Positions 27,091 through 36,443 of a DNA stretch of 64,000 nt are shown one piece after another; the stretch's first letter is position 1, and the number at the start of each line of letters is the position of its first letter. Location of the stretch: assembly GCA_913048385.1 (NCBI GenBank), contig CAJWVZ010000001.1, positions 62,001 through 126,000 of the forward strand, in the 5' to 3' direction. This stretch comes from an uncultured Gammaproteobacteria bacterium (GTDB lineage: Bacteria; Pseudomonadota; Gammaproteobacteria; Pseudomonadales; Pseudohongiellaceae). A program made the translations under genes and the position numbers. The notes below the pieces were generated by a model. The model was not told where the DNA came from. It saw nothing but the letters and a program-made list of their open reading frames with translations, and did no database searches.

Positions 27091-27342
27091 TTAATCGGAA
27101 GACTCTTTTGTTGCTCTACCGACAGTGGTGTTCGCTTCTCCGCCTAAGGGTTTTTCTTCTTCGATCGTGTTTATAAGTTGGTATGCCCCGGTAAAAACCA
27201 TCACGATCATAAGGATCCCCAACACTAGTGTAACTCGGAGTATGTAGGGAAAAAATAAGCCGCTGTATAGGGTTACAAGTTCAGCGAGCCCGTTGATAAT
27301 AACTAAAGCTAAAACCAGCGTAATCCAAACTATTTTTTTCAT
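27091..27342 (-). CDS. small two-helix membrane protein
   Basis: About 83 residues with two hydrophobic helices (IVWITLVLALVIINGLAELV and ILRVTLVLGILMIVMVFTGAY) and an acidic hydrophilic tail. I do not recognise a family. I prefer the ATG at 27342, just outside the stop of the upstream FG-GAP gene at 27350; the frame is also open to 27381, which would overlap that gene. It is the last gene of the ABC/PDZ/FG-GAP run, so it may be an accessory membrane subunit of that system. Confidence 0.5.
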   Translation of the reverse strand: MKKIVWITLVLALVIINGLAELVTLYSGLFFPYILRVTLVLGILMIVMVFTGAYQLINTIEEEKPLGGEANTTVGRATKESSD

Positions 27343-27349
27343 GGGATGC

Positions 27350-28996
27350 TTACTCGTTTGATAAAAGTAATACTCCGTCAATCCATTGATCAGACAGAGC
27401 GTCTAATAAAATAAAGTCGTCGTGGTTATCCGAATTTAATCGCACAGCGAAAATTTTGGCATTTTGCGAGAGGTTATTTAGTTGGATAACGGTGTCCGCC
27501 TTTTTCCCGTGAGTATTTTTTAGAAGAGGGTCTATCTGGTTTTCTATCCCGTCAATAACTGACCGAAGGTCTATTTCATATACGTCCTGTTCAGACGTGT
27601 AACCCACTGATGACAAAAAACTGGCGTCTTTATCCTCTTCTTTTAAATTATCTAAAAAAATCTCGATTTTCCCGCCGGCGTAATGGGCTAGATCATCTGC
27701 GAGTTGATTTGAATTGCGATTAATCCGAAGTGTTTGTTCATTATCCCTGTCAGTCGCCGTGCGGATACTTTCTCGGGCTTGGTTAAAGGATGATGCAAGA
27801 CGAGTTACCGGGGGAAATTTTAAAGAGACTGTGATTTTTCGAGCAGGACGCCTTGCGAAATTGCCATTCTGATTAGTATAGATAAACGCTTCAAGATCAA
27901 TCCTGCCAGACAAAGCGAGCCAGACAAAAATGTCGCTGACAGAAATTGGCTCGACACGCCAGAGCCATAAGTCCTTGTAACCATCATTGTTTTCGTCGTG
28001 TAAAAAAGTTGATAACACGTTTCCGCCAGATCGGAGAATTTGTTTCGGGGTGTCAAGTTTTAAACCCTCACTGTGTCCCTCAAATATAGAAACTTTTCCA
28101 CCTTCTCGAAGAAGTAGGTCTTCAATTCCATCGCCATTAATATCTTCTAATATCTCTTCATGCGTCAGCGCAAGAACCCCTGTTAGATTTGAAAAGTCAA
28201 CATTTTCAATATCAAACTCTCCCAAGCGAGCTTCGATCTCATTTTTGTCGATTAGATAATTAGGGGTGTCTGGGAAGGCTTTCTTCGAGCCATCAAATAT
28301 ATAAGCCTCCAAACGTTCTTCGGTATCTATTATCAAGTCCAGTTCGTTGTCCGCATTGACATCCCGAAGTTGCAATTCAGGTATTCTTGTTTTCTGTCCT
28401 AGATCTCTTACAGGGTTGTTTGAAAAAAGAAGAGTGTTAACCTCAATCTCGCTGTTAAGTGAGATTGGATTTGTAAATTGTCCTCGTTGGTCAGAAATAA
28501 AAAGGCCAATTCCTCCAAATTGCGGAATTGCATAGTCGTTGTTTTCATCATTGTTTGCGTCAATGACGAAGTTAAGCCGATTTAAGCCCCGAGGAATCGA
28601 GGGTGTTAATGAGGCAAGTATGAGTTCCTCATTAAATCGAGCGCCATCATAGACCCAACGATTTAATTGACCCTTGCTATTTAACACAACAATCGCGGGA
28701 TTATTATTATGATCGTAGCTGATGTCCCATGCAGCACTTTGTTGGCTTTCGCTGAGAACGAAAATGTCGATAAAATTTTTATCAAAATCATATTCAGAAT
28801 TATTAGCGAAAAAAATTCGTAAATTGGAAGGGAATTGAGCTATAAGTTCAGCAGATCCGTCTGCATTAAAATCTGTGACGGTTATTCCTTGGACGGCCCT
28901 TGGTAATTGGAAAGGCTGCTCGGTAAAAATTAGCTCAGCTGCTGCGTCCAAATAATTGGTAAAGGCTATTACAGAGCAAATGATTATCTTCCTCAC
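27350..28996 (-). CDS. FG-GAP/VCBS repeat protein (second copy)
   Basis: A 548-residue exported protein with a short signal peptide and repeated Asp/Asn-rich calcium-site-like motifs of the integrin/FG-GAP beta-propeller type: DFNADGSAEL, DANNDENNDY, DVNADNELDL, DINGDGIEDL, DENNDGYKDL, with a last one near NSDNHDDF. Five to seven blades are plausible. The C-terminal third is less repetitive and has a helical segment with many Gln and Arg. The start is GTG at 28996, overlapping the stop of the preceding FG-GAP gene (GTGA). No enzyme domain is recognisable; a surface or periplasmic binding scaffold is the most economical reading. Confidence 0.7.
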   Translation of the reverse strand: MRKIIICSVIAFTNYLDAAAELIFTEQPFQLPRAVQGITVTDFNADGSAELIAQFPSNLRIFFANNSEYDFDKNFIDIFVLSESQQSAAWDISYDHNNNPAIVVLNSKGQLNRWVYDGARFNEELILASLTPSIPRGLNRLNFVIDANNDENNDYAIPQFGGIGLFISDQRGQFTNPISLNSEIEVNTLLFSNNPVRDLGQKTRIPELQLRDVNADNELDLIIDTEERLEAYIFDGSKKAFPDTPNYLIDKNEIEARLGEFDIENVDFSNLTGVLALTHEEILEDINGDGIEDLLLREGGKVSIFEGHSEGLKLDTPKQILRSGGNVLSTFLHDENNDGYKDLWLWRVEPISVSDIFVWLALSGRIDLEAFIYTNQNGNFARRPARKITVSLKFPPVTRLASSFNQARESIRTATDRDNEQTLRINRNSNQLADDLAHYAGGKIEIFLDNLKEEDKDASFLSSVGYTSEQDVYEIDLRSVIDGIENQIDPLLKNTHGKKADTVIQLNNLSQNAKIFAVRLNSDNHDDFILLDALSDQWIDGVLLLSNE

Positions 28997-30588
28997 GGCC
29001 GCGAAACCAGAACAGTGGTTGAAGTGCCGTGGCGTAAAATTAGGTCTGGGATCTCATCGTCATTGAGCTTGAGGACCTTAAATTCAAAAACAGTTTTTGG
29101 TAATATATATTCCCAGAACGGATCTTCCGCTATCGTCAAATCGGATTGCACTTTTTTTGCAGCCAAAGTTCCGTTTTCAGTTATATATATTGCATCGTTC
29201 GCTCCGTCGCCATCGATATCAAAATCCAGCGACAGTTGTTCAGCTAGTCCTCTAATGTTTTCAACGCCAAAATTTTCTTCCTGACGACTGATTGGCTTTC
29301 TGCCAAACAGTAAGGCGTCGTCAACGATATTATTCTCGTATATAAGATTTACTCTGGTTACGGAGGTATTTCGTATTGCCTCCACTACTGGAATTGTATA
29401 ATAACTCACGTTCAGTGTTGGATCTCCCAAAGGCGCTGGAAACACTTTTAAACGGACATCGTATCCAGAAAAACGCATTATTTGATCCGGGACTTTAAAA
29501 TTGAAATAACCTCCGCGGTTTCGATACAGTTTAGCTTCCCAAGAATCCCCACTGCCTTCCAATAAAAAGGTATCTAGCAGTCCATCCAGATCCAGATCAA
29601 CGAGAGTTAAATCGTCACCTTCAGGAAGAGCTCCTGCCCAATCTAATTCGTCAGCGGAGGTTTGTGTTCGTAGTGAGCGCAAGTTTAGTTGGGAGCGCGC
29701 TTCGTTATCGAGGTTGAGGTAGGCCAATTCGTTGCCCACCGAATTGTCAAAGTTCCCGATAACAATATTGGGCACCCAACTTTCGTTTTCCAAGAGTGGT
29801 TGATTCTCCTCTTGTAATATTTCTTCGGAAATCGCGCGAGGCCAAGTCGTCAAAAAGCCGTCAAAGGGATGGGATCGTTTAACTGCTACATCAACAACAA
29901 TTCCCTCTTTTGCGTTGAGGCTGAGCCTTCCATTTAATTCGGCTCCACGATTATTCCGCCGTGCCGATAATAGGTTGTCGTTGACAGGACTGATTACATC
30001 TTCTAAGGCGAATGAGCTTTTCTCGTCATCGATGGTAGTGTTTAGAAACAAACCGTATCCGTTTACTCCTGGCAGCAGCATGTCAACTTTATTGTCACCA
30101 TTGATATCCTCAAGCGGAGGCAGAAACTCAACGGTCTTTATGTCGGGGATATTTGCAATAAGATCCCATCTAACGAGGGGGCGAAGGTTGTTTGAATAGC
30201 CTTCGATCGAAGATGACAAGCTAAAGACTCCAGTGTTCGCATACAATACCAACTCCATTCCTGGAGTCGTGCGCAATTCTGCGAAACCAATTCCTATAAT
30301 TTCACGCTTGATTTCTATTCGGTTCGGCGTCGTTTGAAAAGTGCCATCGGGTTGTTGGTAGTGGATATACAGCTCTCTACCGCCAGTTTCAGAATAGTGA
30401 GAGTAGACCAGGTCTTTTAAACGATCTCCGTTCATATCTTCAGATATAAGAGGAGACCAGTTCTCTTCTCGCTCCAGCTCGAATTGAGCAAAGTTATCTT
30501 GGCCGTGTGAGTTCGCGGCAACGCTACCCGCTAGAAGAAGGGTTAATCTAACAGAATTTCCCGCGTTGCCCGATGTTTTAGCTTTCAT
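28993..30588 (-). CDS. FG-GAP/VCBS repeat protein (first copy)
   Basis: A 531-residue exported protein built much like its downstream neighbour. After an N-terminal hydrophobic signal come calcium-site-like motifs DMNGDRLKDL, DINGDNKVDM, DLDLDGLLDT, DFDIDGDGANDA and a final KLNDDEIPDL, suggesting a beta-propeller. The two proteins look like products of an old duplication but are well diverged. Start ATG at 30588 overlaps the stop of the PDZ gene by four bases (ATGA), so expression is coupled to the transporter genes. Function is unknown. Confidence 0.7.
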   Translation of the reverse strand: MKAKTSGNAGNSVRLTLLLAGSVAANSHGQDNFAQFELEREENWSPLISEDMNGDRLKDLVYSHYSETGGRELYIHYQQPDGTFQTTPNRIEIKREIIGIGFAELRTTPGMELVLYANTGVFSLSSSIEGYSNNLRPLVRWDLIANIPDIKTVEFLPPLEDINGDNKVDMLLPGVNGYGLFLNTTIDDEKSSFALEDVISPVNDNLLSARRNNRGAELNGRLSLNAKEGIVVDVAVKRSHPFDGFLTTWPRAISEEILQEENQPLLENESWVPNIVIGNFDNSVGNELAYLNLDNEARSQLNLRSLRTQTSADELDWAGALPEGDDLTLVDLDLDGLLDTFLLEGSGDSWEAKLYRNRGGYFNFKVPDQIMRFSGYDVRLKVFPAPLGDPTLNVSYYTIPVVEAIRNTSVTRVNLIYENNIVDDALLFGRKPISRQEENFGVENIRGLAEQLSLDFDIDGDGANDAIYITENGTLAAKKVQSDLTIAEDPFWEYILPKTVFEFKVLKLNDDEIPDLILRHGTSTTVLVSRP

Positions 30589-31532
30589 TCGCTTTCTTCC
30601 GCAAGCTCGCCCAAATCACTGGCAATCTCAAATAACCCGAGTAAGGAATGTTTTTTTTCACCATCAATATTAGAGTATTGGTAAGCTGCAACAAACCAAA
30701 GGTTGAGTAATTTAAAACGGGTATCGACACCTCGCTGTGTGAGTTCCGACTCGTAGTTTATCAATGGGCCCAGTTTTATTTGGCTTATGCGACGGCCAGG
30801 GTTAAATAGCGTAAGCTTAACGCTCTTGAACTCCCCGTCCGCGTATATATCAAGTGTTACTTCCGAGCCTAGTGCATGTTCGCGATTCAATCGCGTTATA
30901 AGATCTTGAGCCGAATTTATCGGAACTCCCTCAAGAGCGAGAATCATATCGCCTGGATTGAGACCCGCGGAGGGCAGAGTTGTTTTTTCAAATAGTTCTT
31001 CGATCCGAGCCGCAACAAGATTTGACCGATTTTCTATTGATAGAATATGGCTAGAGTAAGCGGCCCTAGTAGCAATCGGGTCAACGCGATAAAGTTCTAT
31101 TGGAATACTAGTCTCAGCCAACTCTGCTTTCACCGTTGTCTCAAACACGGTCGAATCCCGCTGGACACGAAAATTAAAGTCTTTAGGACCAGAAAATTTC
31201 TCGAGGGCGCGGAGGGAGTCGGGGGTATTAATATCGATTTGATCAATTTTCAAAAGAATATCTCCGGCTCGTATCCCACTTTTTCCTGCATTACTCCCAT
31301 TTTCAATTTTTCTCACTTTAACACCAGGAAGAATTTCGAGATTAAAAAGTGATTCACTCTCGTTCGGGCCAACGTCAAGACCGAAGTCAATGCTCTGATT
31401 AGCGATTTCAGGATTTAATAGATTAACTTCTTCAGCTGAAAACGTCATGGCCGGGGTTAGGATCTTGGGTTCGTAGCTAACACAACTGTTAACCATAGCC
31501 GTAAAAATGGCAACTAAAATTCGGGCTTTCAC
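30585..31532 (-). CDS. lipoprotein with two PDZ domains
   Basis: About 315 residues. I chose the GTG at 31532: AGAGG lies five bases upstream, it overlaps the permease stop by GTGA, and it places a signal peptide with a lipobox-like VNSC at the N-terminus. Two PDZ modules are visible. The first has GIRAGDILLKIDQIDINTPDSL; the second has GLNPGDMILALEGVPINSAQDL. There is no protease domain, so this is not a DegP/DegS/RseP-type enzyme. PDZ domains bind exposed C-termini or strands, which would fit a periplasmic adaptor for a substrate moved by the adjacent ABC exporter. Confidence 0.68.
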   Translation of the reverse strand: MKARILVAIFTAMVNSCVSYEPKILTPAMTFSAEEVNLLNPEIANQSIDFGLDVGPNESESLFNLEILPGVKVRKIENGSNAGKSGIRAGDILLKIDQIDINTPDSLRALEKFSGPKDFNFRVQRDSTVFETTVKAELAETSIPIELYRVDPIATRAAYSSHILSIENRSNLVAARIEELFEKTTLPSAGLNPGDMILALEGVPINSAQDLITRLNREHALGSEVTLDIYADGEFKSVKLTLFNPGRRISQIKLGPLINYESELTQRGVDTRFKLLNLWFVAAYQYSNIDGEKKHSLLGLFEIASDLGELAEESE

Positions 31533-32377
31533 AGCGGCCTCTTGCGGATGTAAAAAAATATAAGTGCTGTTAACAATAATGCGCTGGGCATAGGAATCCA
31601 AGTGTTTAAAGCAATTGTTTCAGATTCTATGAAAACGTCGGAGAAACCACGCACCATCCTGCTGACTTCACCAATGTATGAGTAGTCTAGTAATGAGGGT
31701 TGAAATTTTGCAAAAACGTAGTCTGCACCTACTCCTAAATTGGTTTTAAATATGTCAAAAGTCAGCGTTAGCCCCATAGATACTGCCAGTGCCTGTCCCG
31801 GCGATTGAGCGACGATTCCAATCAGTAGTCCGAAACAAATTGATGCTGGAATTGGAAGCACTGCCAGCCAGATACCTAATTGGATCTCTGACCAAATTTC
31901 TGATTCTCCGATTAACTGATAACCATCCTCGACTACGGGTTCAAAAGCCCATAGCGAGGCGCTTACAAAATAAGCCGTAAAGCCTAAAAGAGCAATTGAA
32001 AGTAGTGTCAGGAAGTGCAAGTGCAGCAGTTTTGCTATTACGATGCTTTGACGACTTCCTGATCGAATTAACAAATGCCTGAGGGTCCCTATCTCACGCT
32101 CCTGAGAGAAGCCAAAAGCGGCATTAGCGATTGAAAGCAAAACTACTGCCGTTAATCCTGTTGTAAGTGAGTCAACAAAATATCCATAAGCATTGTCGCT
32201 AACCGGGGACTGCTGACTTATTAATGCGGCGCGCGCTGAGTTACCAACGGAAATAATTTTTGCCAAGATTAGTTGGATACTGCCCAAAATGGACGGAAGT
32301 AATAGAACAATCCGACTCGCATTACTCCTCGCCGAGACAAAGAACTCTGCCTTTAGAAGCGGGAAGAGACTGATCAT
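31529..32377 (-). CDS. ABC-2 type transporter permease
   Basis: About 282 residues with roughly six hydrophobic helices and, between the first two, a periplasmic loop. AAFGFSQEREIGTLRHLLIRSGSRQSIVIAKLL is the typical cytoplasmic coupling segment of ABC-2/NosY-like exporter permeases. The ATG at 32377 shares one base with the ATPase stop (TGATG); a TTG one codon earlier is possible. The partner ATPase is directly upstream. It is probably an exporter or an envelope-remodelling transporter; the cargo is unknown. Confidence 0.82.
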   Translation of the reverse strand: MISLFPLLKAEFFVSARSNASRIVLLLPSILGSIQLILAKIISVGNSARAALISQQSPVSDNAYGYFVDSLTTGLTAVVLLSIANAAFGFSQEREIGTLRHLLIRSGSRQSIVIAKLLHLHFLTLLSIALLGFTAYFVSASLWAFEPVVEDGYQLIGESEIWSEIQLGIWLAVLPIPASICFGLLIGIVAQSPGQALAVSMGLTLTFDIFKTNLGVGADYVFAKFQPSLLDYSYIGEVSRMVRGFSDVFIESETIALNTWIPMPSALLLTALIFFYIRKRPL

Positions 32378-33312
32378 CAAAATGCTTCCATTTTTAGCAC
32401 GGATGACTGAGTTGCGTCCCTAAAAAATGAGGATACGGAGGGGCGATCTAACCGTAGCTCGTCTACAGCTATCCCGTTCTCTACTAAGAAACGGTTTAAA
32501 TCTGATGCTTCCCAGTCACCTAGTTCTACCATAATAGAATCCTTAAATTCATCGTGCGACTCAAGAATACTTACTTCACTCCTGGTTTTTATAAGTTTGA
32601 GAGCTTCTTCCCGCTTTTGAGTTCTGATTTTAAGTTTGGACCTTTTACTTTGAAGAAGTTTTTCGATTTCGTCGCTGGCAATAATGCGACCCTCATGCAG
32701 AATTGAGAGATGGGAGCATGCCTGTTCTAAATAAGACAATTGGTGACTAGATAATAAGAACGTCGTGCTTTCTGTTCGATTTAAGCTAAGAATTAGTGCG
32801 ATGACATCGTCGACACCGCCGGCATCCAGGCCGTTAAAAGGCTCGTCAAGTATCATGAGTTCTGGGTTGCCAACCAGCGCGTGCGCTATCGAGGCTCGGC
32901 GCCGATTTCCCAATGAGAGTTGAGATATTCGATAGTCTCTATATTGGGTGAGTCCAAGTAATTTTTCCAGTTCAACTACAGTTCGTTTTGGCTCGACACA
33001 AAGAGATCGCGCGTGACTTAATGTTTGATGGACAGTCAGATTGAGGTGGAGACAAGGCGAGTCAAAAACTGTTACAACCCTTCCTGCTTGACTGAAGAGC
33101 TGTTGAGGTTTTTCATCAAGAATAACTATATCTCCAGCGTCGAATGGCTGTAGGCCAAGCAGGCAGTTTAAAAAAGTAGTTTTTCCGGCGCCGTTAAGCC
33201 CAACTAGCCCATGTACCGTTCCTGCCTCTAAAGAAAAGTCTAATTCTCTAAGAACCTTTTTGTCCTTTTGATAATGTTTAGTGAGCCCTCTTATCTCTAT
33301 TATTTTTTTCAT
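32377..33312 (-). CDS. ABC transporter ATP-binding protein
   Basis: About 311 residues. All nucleotide-binding motifs look functional: Walker A GLNGAGKT, signature LSLGNRRR, Walker B LMILDEPFNGLD with catalytic Glu, and a switch histidine in LSSHQL. A C-terminal domain of about 90 residues is typical of ATPases that energise ABC-2/NosF-type permeases. The ATG at 33312 begins MKKIIEIRGL; a TTG at 33327 would add five residues. It lies 35 bases after the M16 peptidase stop and overlaps the permease start. Confidence 0.85.
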   Translation of the reverse strand: MKKIIEIRGLTKHYQKDKKVLRELDFSLEAGTVHGLVGLNGAGKTTFLNCLLGLQPFDAGDIVILDEKPQQLFSQAGRVVTVFDSPCLHLNLTVHQTLSHARSLCVEPKRTVVELEKLLGLTQYRDYRISQLSLGNRRRASIAHALVGNPELMILDEPFNGLDAGGVDDVIALILSLNRTESTTFLLSSHQLSYLEQACSHLSILHEGRIIASDEIEKLLQSKRSKLKIRTQKREEALKLIKTRSEVSILESHDEFKDSIMVELGDWEASDLNRFLVENGIAVDELRLDRPSVSSFFRDATQSSVLKMEAF

Positions 33313-33347
33313 TTTGTGGATTACCAATTTCTTGCGAGACTGATTGC

Positions 33348-36281
33348 TTATTCAATAAATATGTCGTTTATCTGTATCTCGTTTACCTCACCGAATCGCG
33401 TGAGTCCATCGACATCAATGATCGACAAATCACCAACAACAGAAAAAAGCTTGGGTTTATTAGCCACATGAAATCTTTGGAAGTCGGCTAAGTCTTGAAA
33501 TTCCAAGCTTTGCAGTTCGTTGTAGCTTTGTTCTCTCGGGTCGCCGTCAATGCCCAAACGCTCCCAACTGCGCACCGCGCCGATGACGTCTCTGAATCCA
33601 ATCTTTGCCGTTCGATAACGATTGAGGAGTGAGTTTACTGATTCTTCGAAGCGTTCTGTCGACTGAGGCATGTTGTCAATGAGCTCTACAAAAGCGTCGA
33701 GTGCGTCCACTGTCTTATCTGTTTGTGTGCCAATCGCTCCCAGCATCAGATTCTCCGCACCTAAGCGCGCACCTTGCGAGTACCTTGCTGACGCAGAATA
33801 AGCGAGGGCTCTTGCCTCTCGCAACTCTTGGAAAACGACACTCGACATGCCACTGCCGAAATAATTAGTGTATAAATTGGCCAATACGGTGTCAGCTCTT
33901 CGATATTTGTCGTCTGGAAATTCAATACGAACCTGTGCTTGAGCAGTTTTTTGGTCGACGACATATACTCTGTTAGATTCAGTTTTTGCAGTTTCACGGA
34001 AGCGGTACGGGGGAGGAGAATTTAAATTGTTTGTCTCCGGATAGACGTTGGATAGAATTTCTTTTACCTGGTCTAGTGGGAGAGATCCTGTGTACGAGAG
34101 ACTATGTTCAAAACTTAGCAGGCTCGCTGGCAGAGCTAGGAGTTCTTGTAATTCAGCTTCCGCAATTTCATTTCGTGTCAGACCTGCAAGCATCGGCGAA
34201 TTGTTCCCATAACGGTTGTAGAGATATAGCGCCCGTGAAATCGCTTGAGGTGAACTTTTGAGGTCTTCGCGCGATTTAAGAAGGATGGTTTTTAGCTCGC
34301 CTAACACGGCCTCGGAAGCGCTAGGGTCCTGAATTACTTCTAATGCCGTTCGTAAAGCATTTTCAAATTGATCGTCAAGGCCAGATAATCGCACTGAAGA
34401 TTGATTTTCTCCTGAGCCAAAACTAAAAGTAGAACCGCTCTGATACCACTCTTTTTGAAGTTGCTCGTTACTCAGCCTGTTTGTGCCAGCTACTTCGAGT
34501 AAAGCACTGGCTAATCCAAGCTTATCCGATTCCTCAGTGCCAACATCGACATTAATAGAAAAGGAAAATAGATCATTGAGGGGGTTGGGCGCATAGTAAA
34601 GGTCGATGCCGGGTCTAAATTCTATTTTCTGGTAATCAACGCCCGGTTTGACGAAGATTGGTTCGATGGGATTAACAGGCAATGATAAAAGGTTCGCTGC
34701 ATAGTCAGATTGACGCGACGCATCGATTACAACCGGGTCGATTTGTGGTTTCGCTACGGGTGGGACGGTATGCTGCGCATCGATTTGATAAATTGACACG
34801 AAATCAGAACCAAAATATTTGTTTGCTACACGAATTACATCTGCTTTCGTCAGCTTCTCCATCCGCGTCAGTTCGGCACTGAAATGCTTCCAGTCTGCTC
34901 CTTCGATAAATGATTGTCTCATCATGCTCACGCGTGCCGTGTTAAATTCCAGACTGGCTTTCTGTGTTTTTTTAAAATCGTTTATAATCGCGGGTATTAT
35001 CCATTCGTCGAAATCGCCAGCTTTTATGAGTTCGATTTGTGCTAGGAGGAGATTTTCAACTTCCTCCAAGCTCTGGTTCTCTTTCGGGACTCCATAGAGT
35101 GTTTGCATGCCATAGTCATTCATGAACTGTGGTGATGACCCGGCTGAGACGACCTTCTGCGATTGGTTCAAATTGAGGTTTATCAGCCCCGCCGTCCGGT
35201 TATCGAGGATCATATCGATAAGAATCAACGCCTCTTTGTCCTCGTGGCTATTAGAGGCCGTGCGAAAGGCAAGCTGCACCTGCTCTTCCCCCGGGTATTG
35301 AACTGTTCTGCGCTCAGCACCTCTTAGCGGGGGCTCGGGCCAGGGACCGACCTCTGGGAGAGGAGATGATTTCCAGTTCCCAAAATTTTGATTGATTAAT
35401 TCGATTGTCTCTTCTGAGTCAATATCTCCGCTAATAAAGATCGCCATGTTATTTGGCACATAATAAGAATCGAAATACTTTTGAATATAGACAAGAGAAG
35501 GGTTCTTGAGGTGTTCAACCGTGCCAATGGTTGGTTGCTGTCCGTATGGATGGTTCTTGAAAAGCTGCTCATTCAGGGCTGAGTATAAAAGAAATCCTCG
35601 ATTGTCGAGCGAACGGTTTTTCTCTTCATAAACTGTCTCTAGCTCAGTATGAAAAATGCGAAAAACAGGATCACGGAACCTTGCAGATTCAATCGATGCC
35701 CATTGATTTAGTCGGTTGGAGGGCAGATTTACCTTGTATACAGTCTCCTCATTAGAGGTATGTGCGTTCAAGCCCGAGGCGCCCATGGCGTTGTATAATT
35801 TATCAAATTCATTGGGAATCGCAAACATTGCCGCTTGCTGAGCTGTCGCATTTATTTCCGAATAAATTTCGGCGCGACGCGCTTCGTCTCGCTCGTTAAA
35901 ATGGTCTTCGTAAAGGGCGGTGATTTTGTCTAAAAATGGTTTTTCGGCCTCGTAGTTGAGCGTACCGAGCTCCGTAGTTCCCTTGAAGAGCAGGTGTTCG
36001 AGGTAATGTGCAAGCCCAGTCGCGTCGGCAGGGTCATGCTTACTTCCGGCACGGACAGCTATTTCCGCATAGAATCGAGGTTCTTCGTGATTTTCGGTTA
36101 GATACACTTTAAGACCGTTCGACAGCTCGTATATTTTTGCGCCTAGCGGGTCAGTAGCCTGATCGCTATCAATCCTGCGGTAGTCTGATTGATTACCAAT
36201 AGTCCCATCACCAGTTACGGATTCTTTACACCCGAACAACAAACCCATAAGCGAAATGAGCAATAAAGGCTTAAGAAACAT
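33348..36281 (-). CDS. M16 family zinc metallopeptidase, lipoprotein
   Basis: About 977 residues with a two-lobed pitrilysin/insulinase architecture. The inverted zinc motif HYLEH (residues 92-96 from this start) is intact, with downstream Glu-rich ELETVYEEKN containing the likely third zinc ligand. The second M16 lobe lacks the motif, as usual. I prefer the ATG at 36281, because it opens a signal peptide ending in lipobox LLFGC; the frame is open to 36455 but those residues overlap the divergent amidase leader region. It would cut peptides in the periplasm. Position just upstream of an ABC exporter suggests, but does not prove, peptide processing. Confidence 0.85.
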   Translation of the reverse strand: MFLKPLLLISLMGLLFGCKESVTGDGTIGNQSDYRRIDSDQATDPLGAKIYELSNGLKVYLTENHEEPRFYAEIAVRAGSKHDPADATGLAHYLEHLLFKGTTELGTLNYEAEKPFLDKITALYEDHFNERDEARRAEIYSEINATAQQAAMFAIPNEFDKLYNAMGASGLNAHTSNEETVYKVNLPSNRLNQWASIESARFRDPVFRIFHTELETVYEEKNRSLDNRGFLLYSALNEQLFKNHPYGQQPTIGTVEHLKNPSLVYIQKYFDSYYVPNNMAIFISGDIDSEETIELINQNFGNWKSSPLPEVGPWPEPPLRGAERRTVQYPGEEQVQLAFRTASNSHEDKEALILIDMILDNRTAGLINLNLNQSQKVVSAGSSPQFMNDYGMQTLYGVPKENQSLEEVENLLLAQIELIKAGDFDEWIIPAIINDFKKTQKASLEFNTARVSMMRQSFIEGADWKHFSAELTRMEKLTKADVIRVANKYFGSDFVSIYQIDAQHTVPPVAKPQIDPVVIDASRQSDYAANLLSLPVNPIEPIFVKPGVDYQKIEFRPGIDLYYAPNPLNDLFSFSINVDVGTEESDKLGLASALLEVAGTNRLSNEQLQKEWYQSGSTFSFGSGENQSSVRLSGLDDQFENALRTALEVIQDPSASEAVLGELKTILLKSREDLKSSPQAISRALYLYNRYGNNSPMLAGLTRNEIAEAELQELLALPASLLSFEHSLSYTGSLPLDQVKEILSNVYPETNNLNSPPPYRFRETAKTESNRVYVVDQKTAQAQVRIEFPDDKYRRADTVLANLYTNYFGSGMSSVVFQELREARALAYSASARYSQGARLGAENLMLGAIGTQTDKTVDALDAFVELIDNMPQSTERFEESVNSLLNRYRTAKIGFRDVIGAVRSWERLGIDGDPREQSYNELQSLEFQDLADFQRFHVANKPKLFSVVGDLSIIDVDGLTRFGEVNEIQINDIFIE

Positions 36282-36443
36282 CAAGGAAACGTGCTTGAGA
36301 CGTCTGTTTATCTTATAAATGATTGGTTCAGCAGTGTGCATTCCTGGGGCCTCTTTAATTACGCGTTGTTTTTTATAGTATCTGGATCTTGTGGTCATGG
36401 TATAAATGTTCCCTCTTATTTTTCGCAGGTGTTTTTGAGAGCC

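Noticed and set aside
27820-28259. Short open frames on both strands inside the FG-GAP gene
   Set aside because: They are frame shadows of a long, motif-rich coding region.
36291-36443. N-terminal extension of the amidase frame
   Set aside because: It would overlap the divergent M16 promoter region and puts 51 unrelated residues before the signal peptide; ATG at 36444 with GAGAG fits better.
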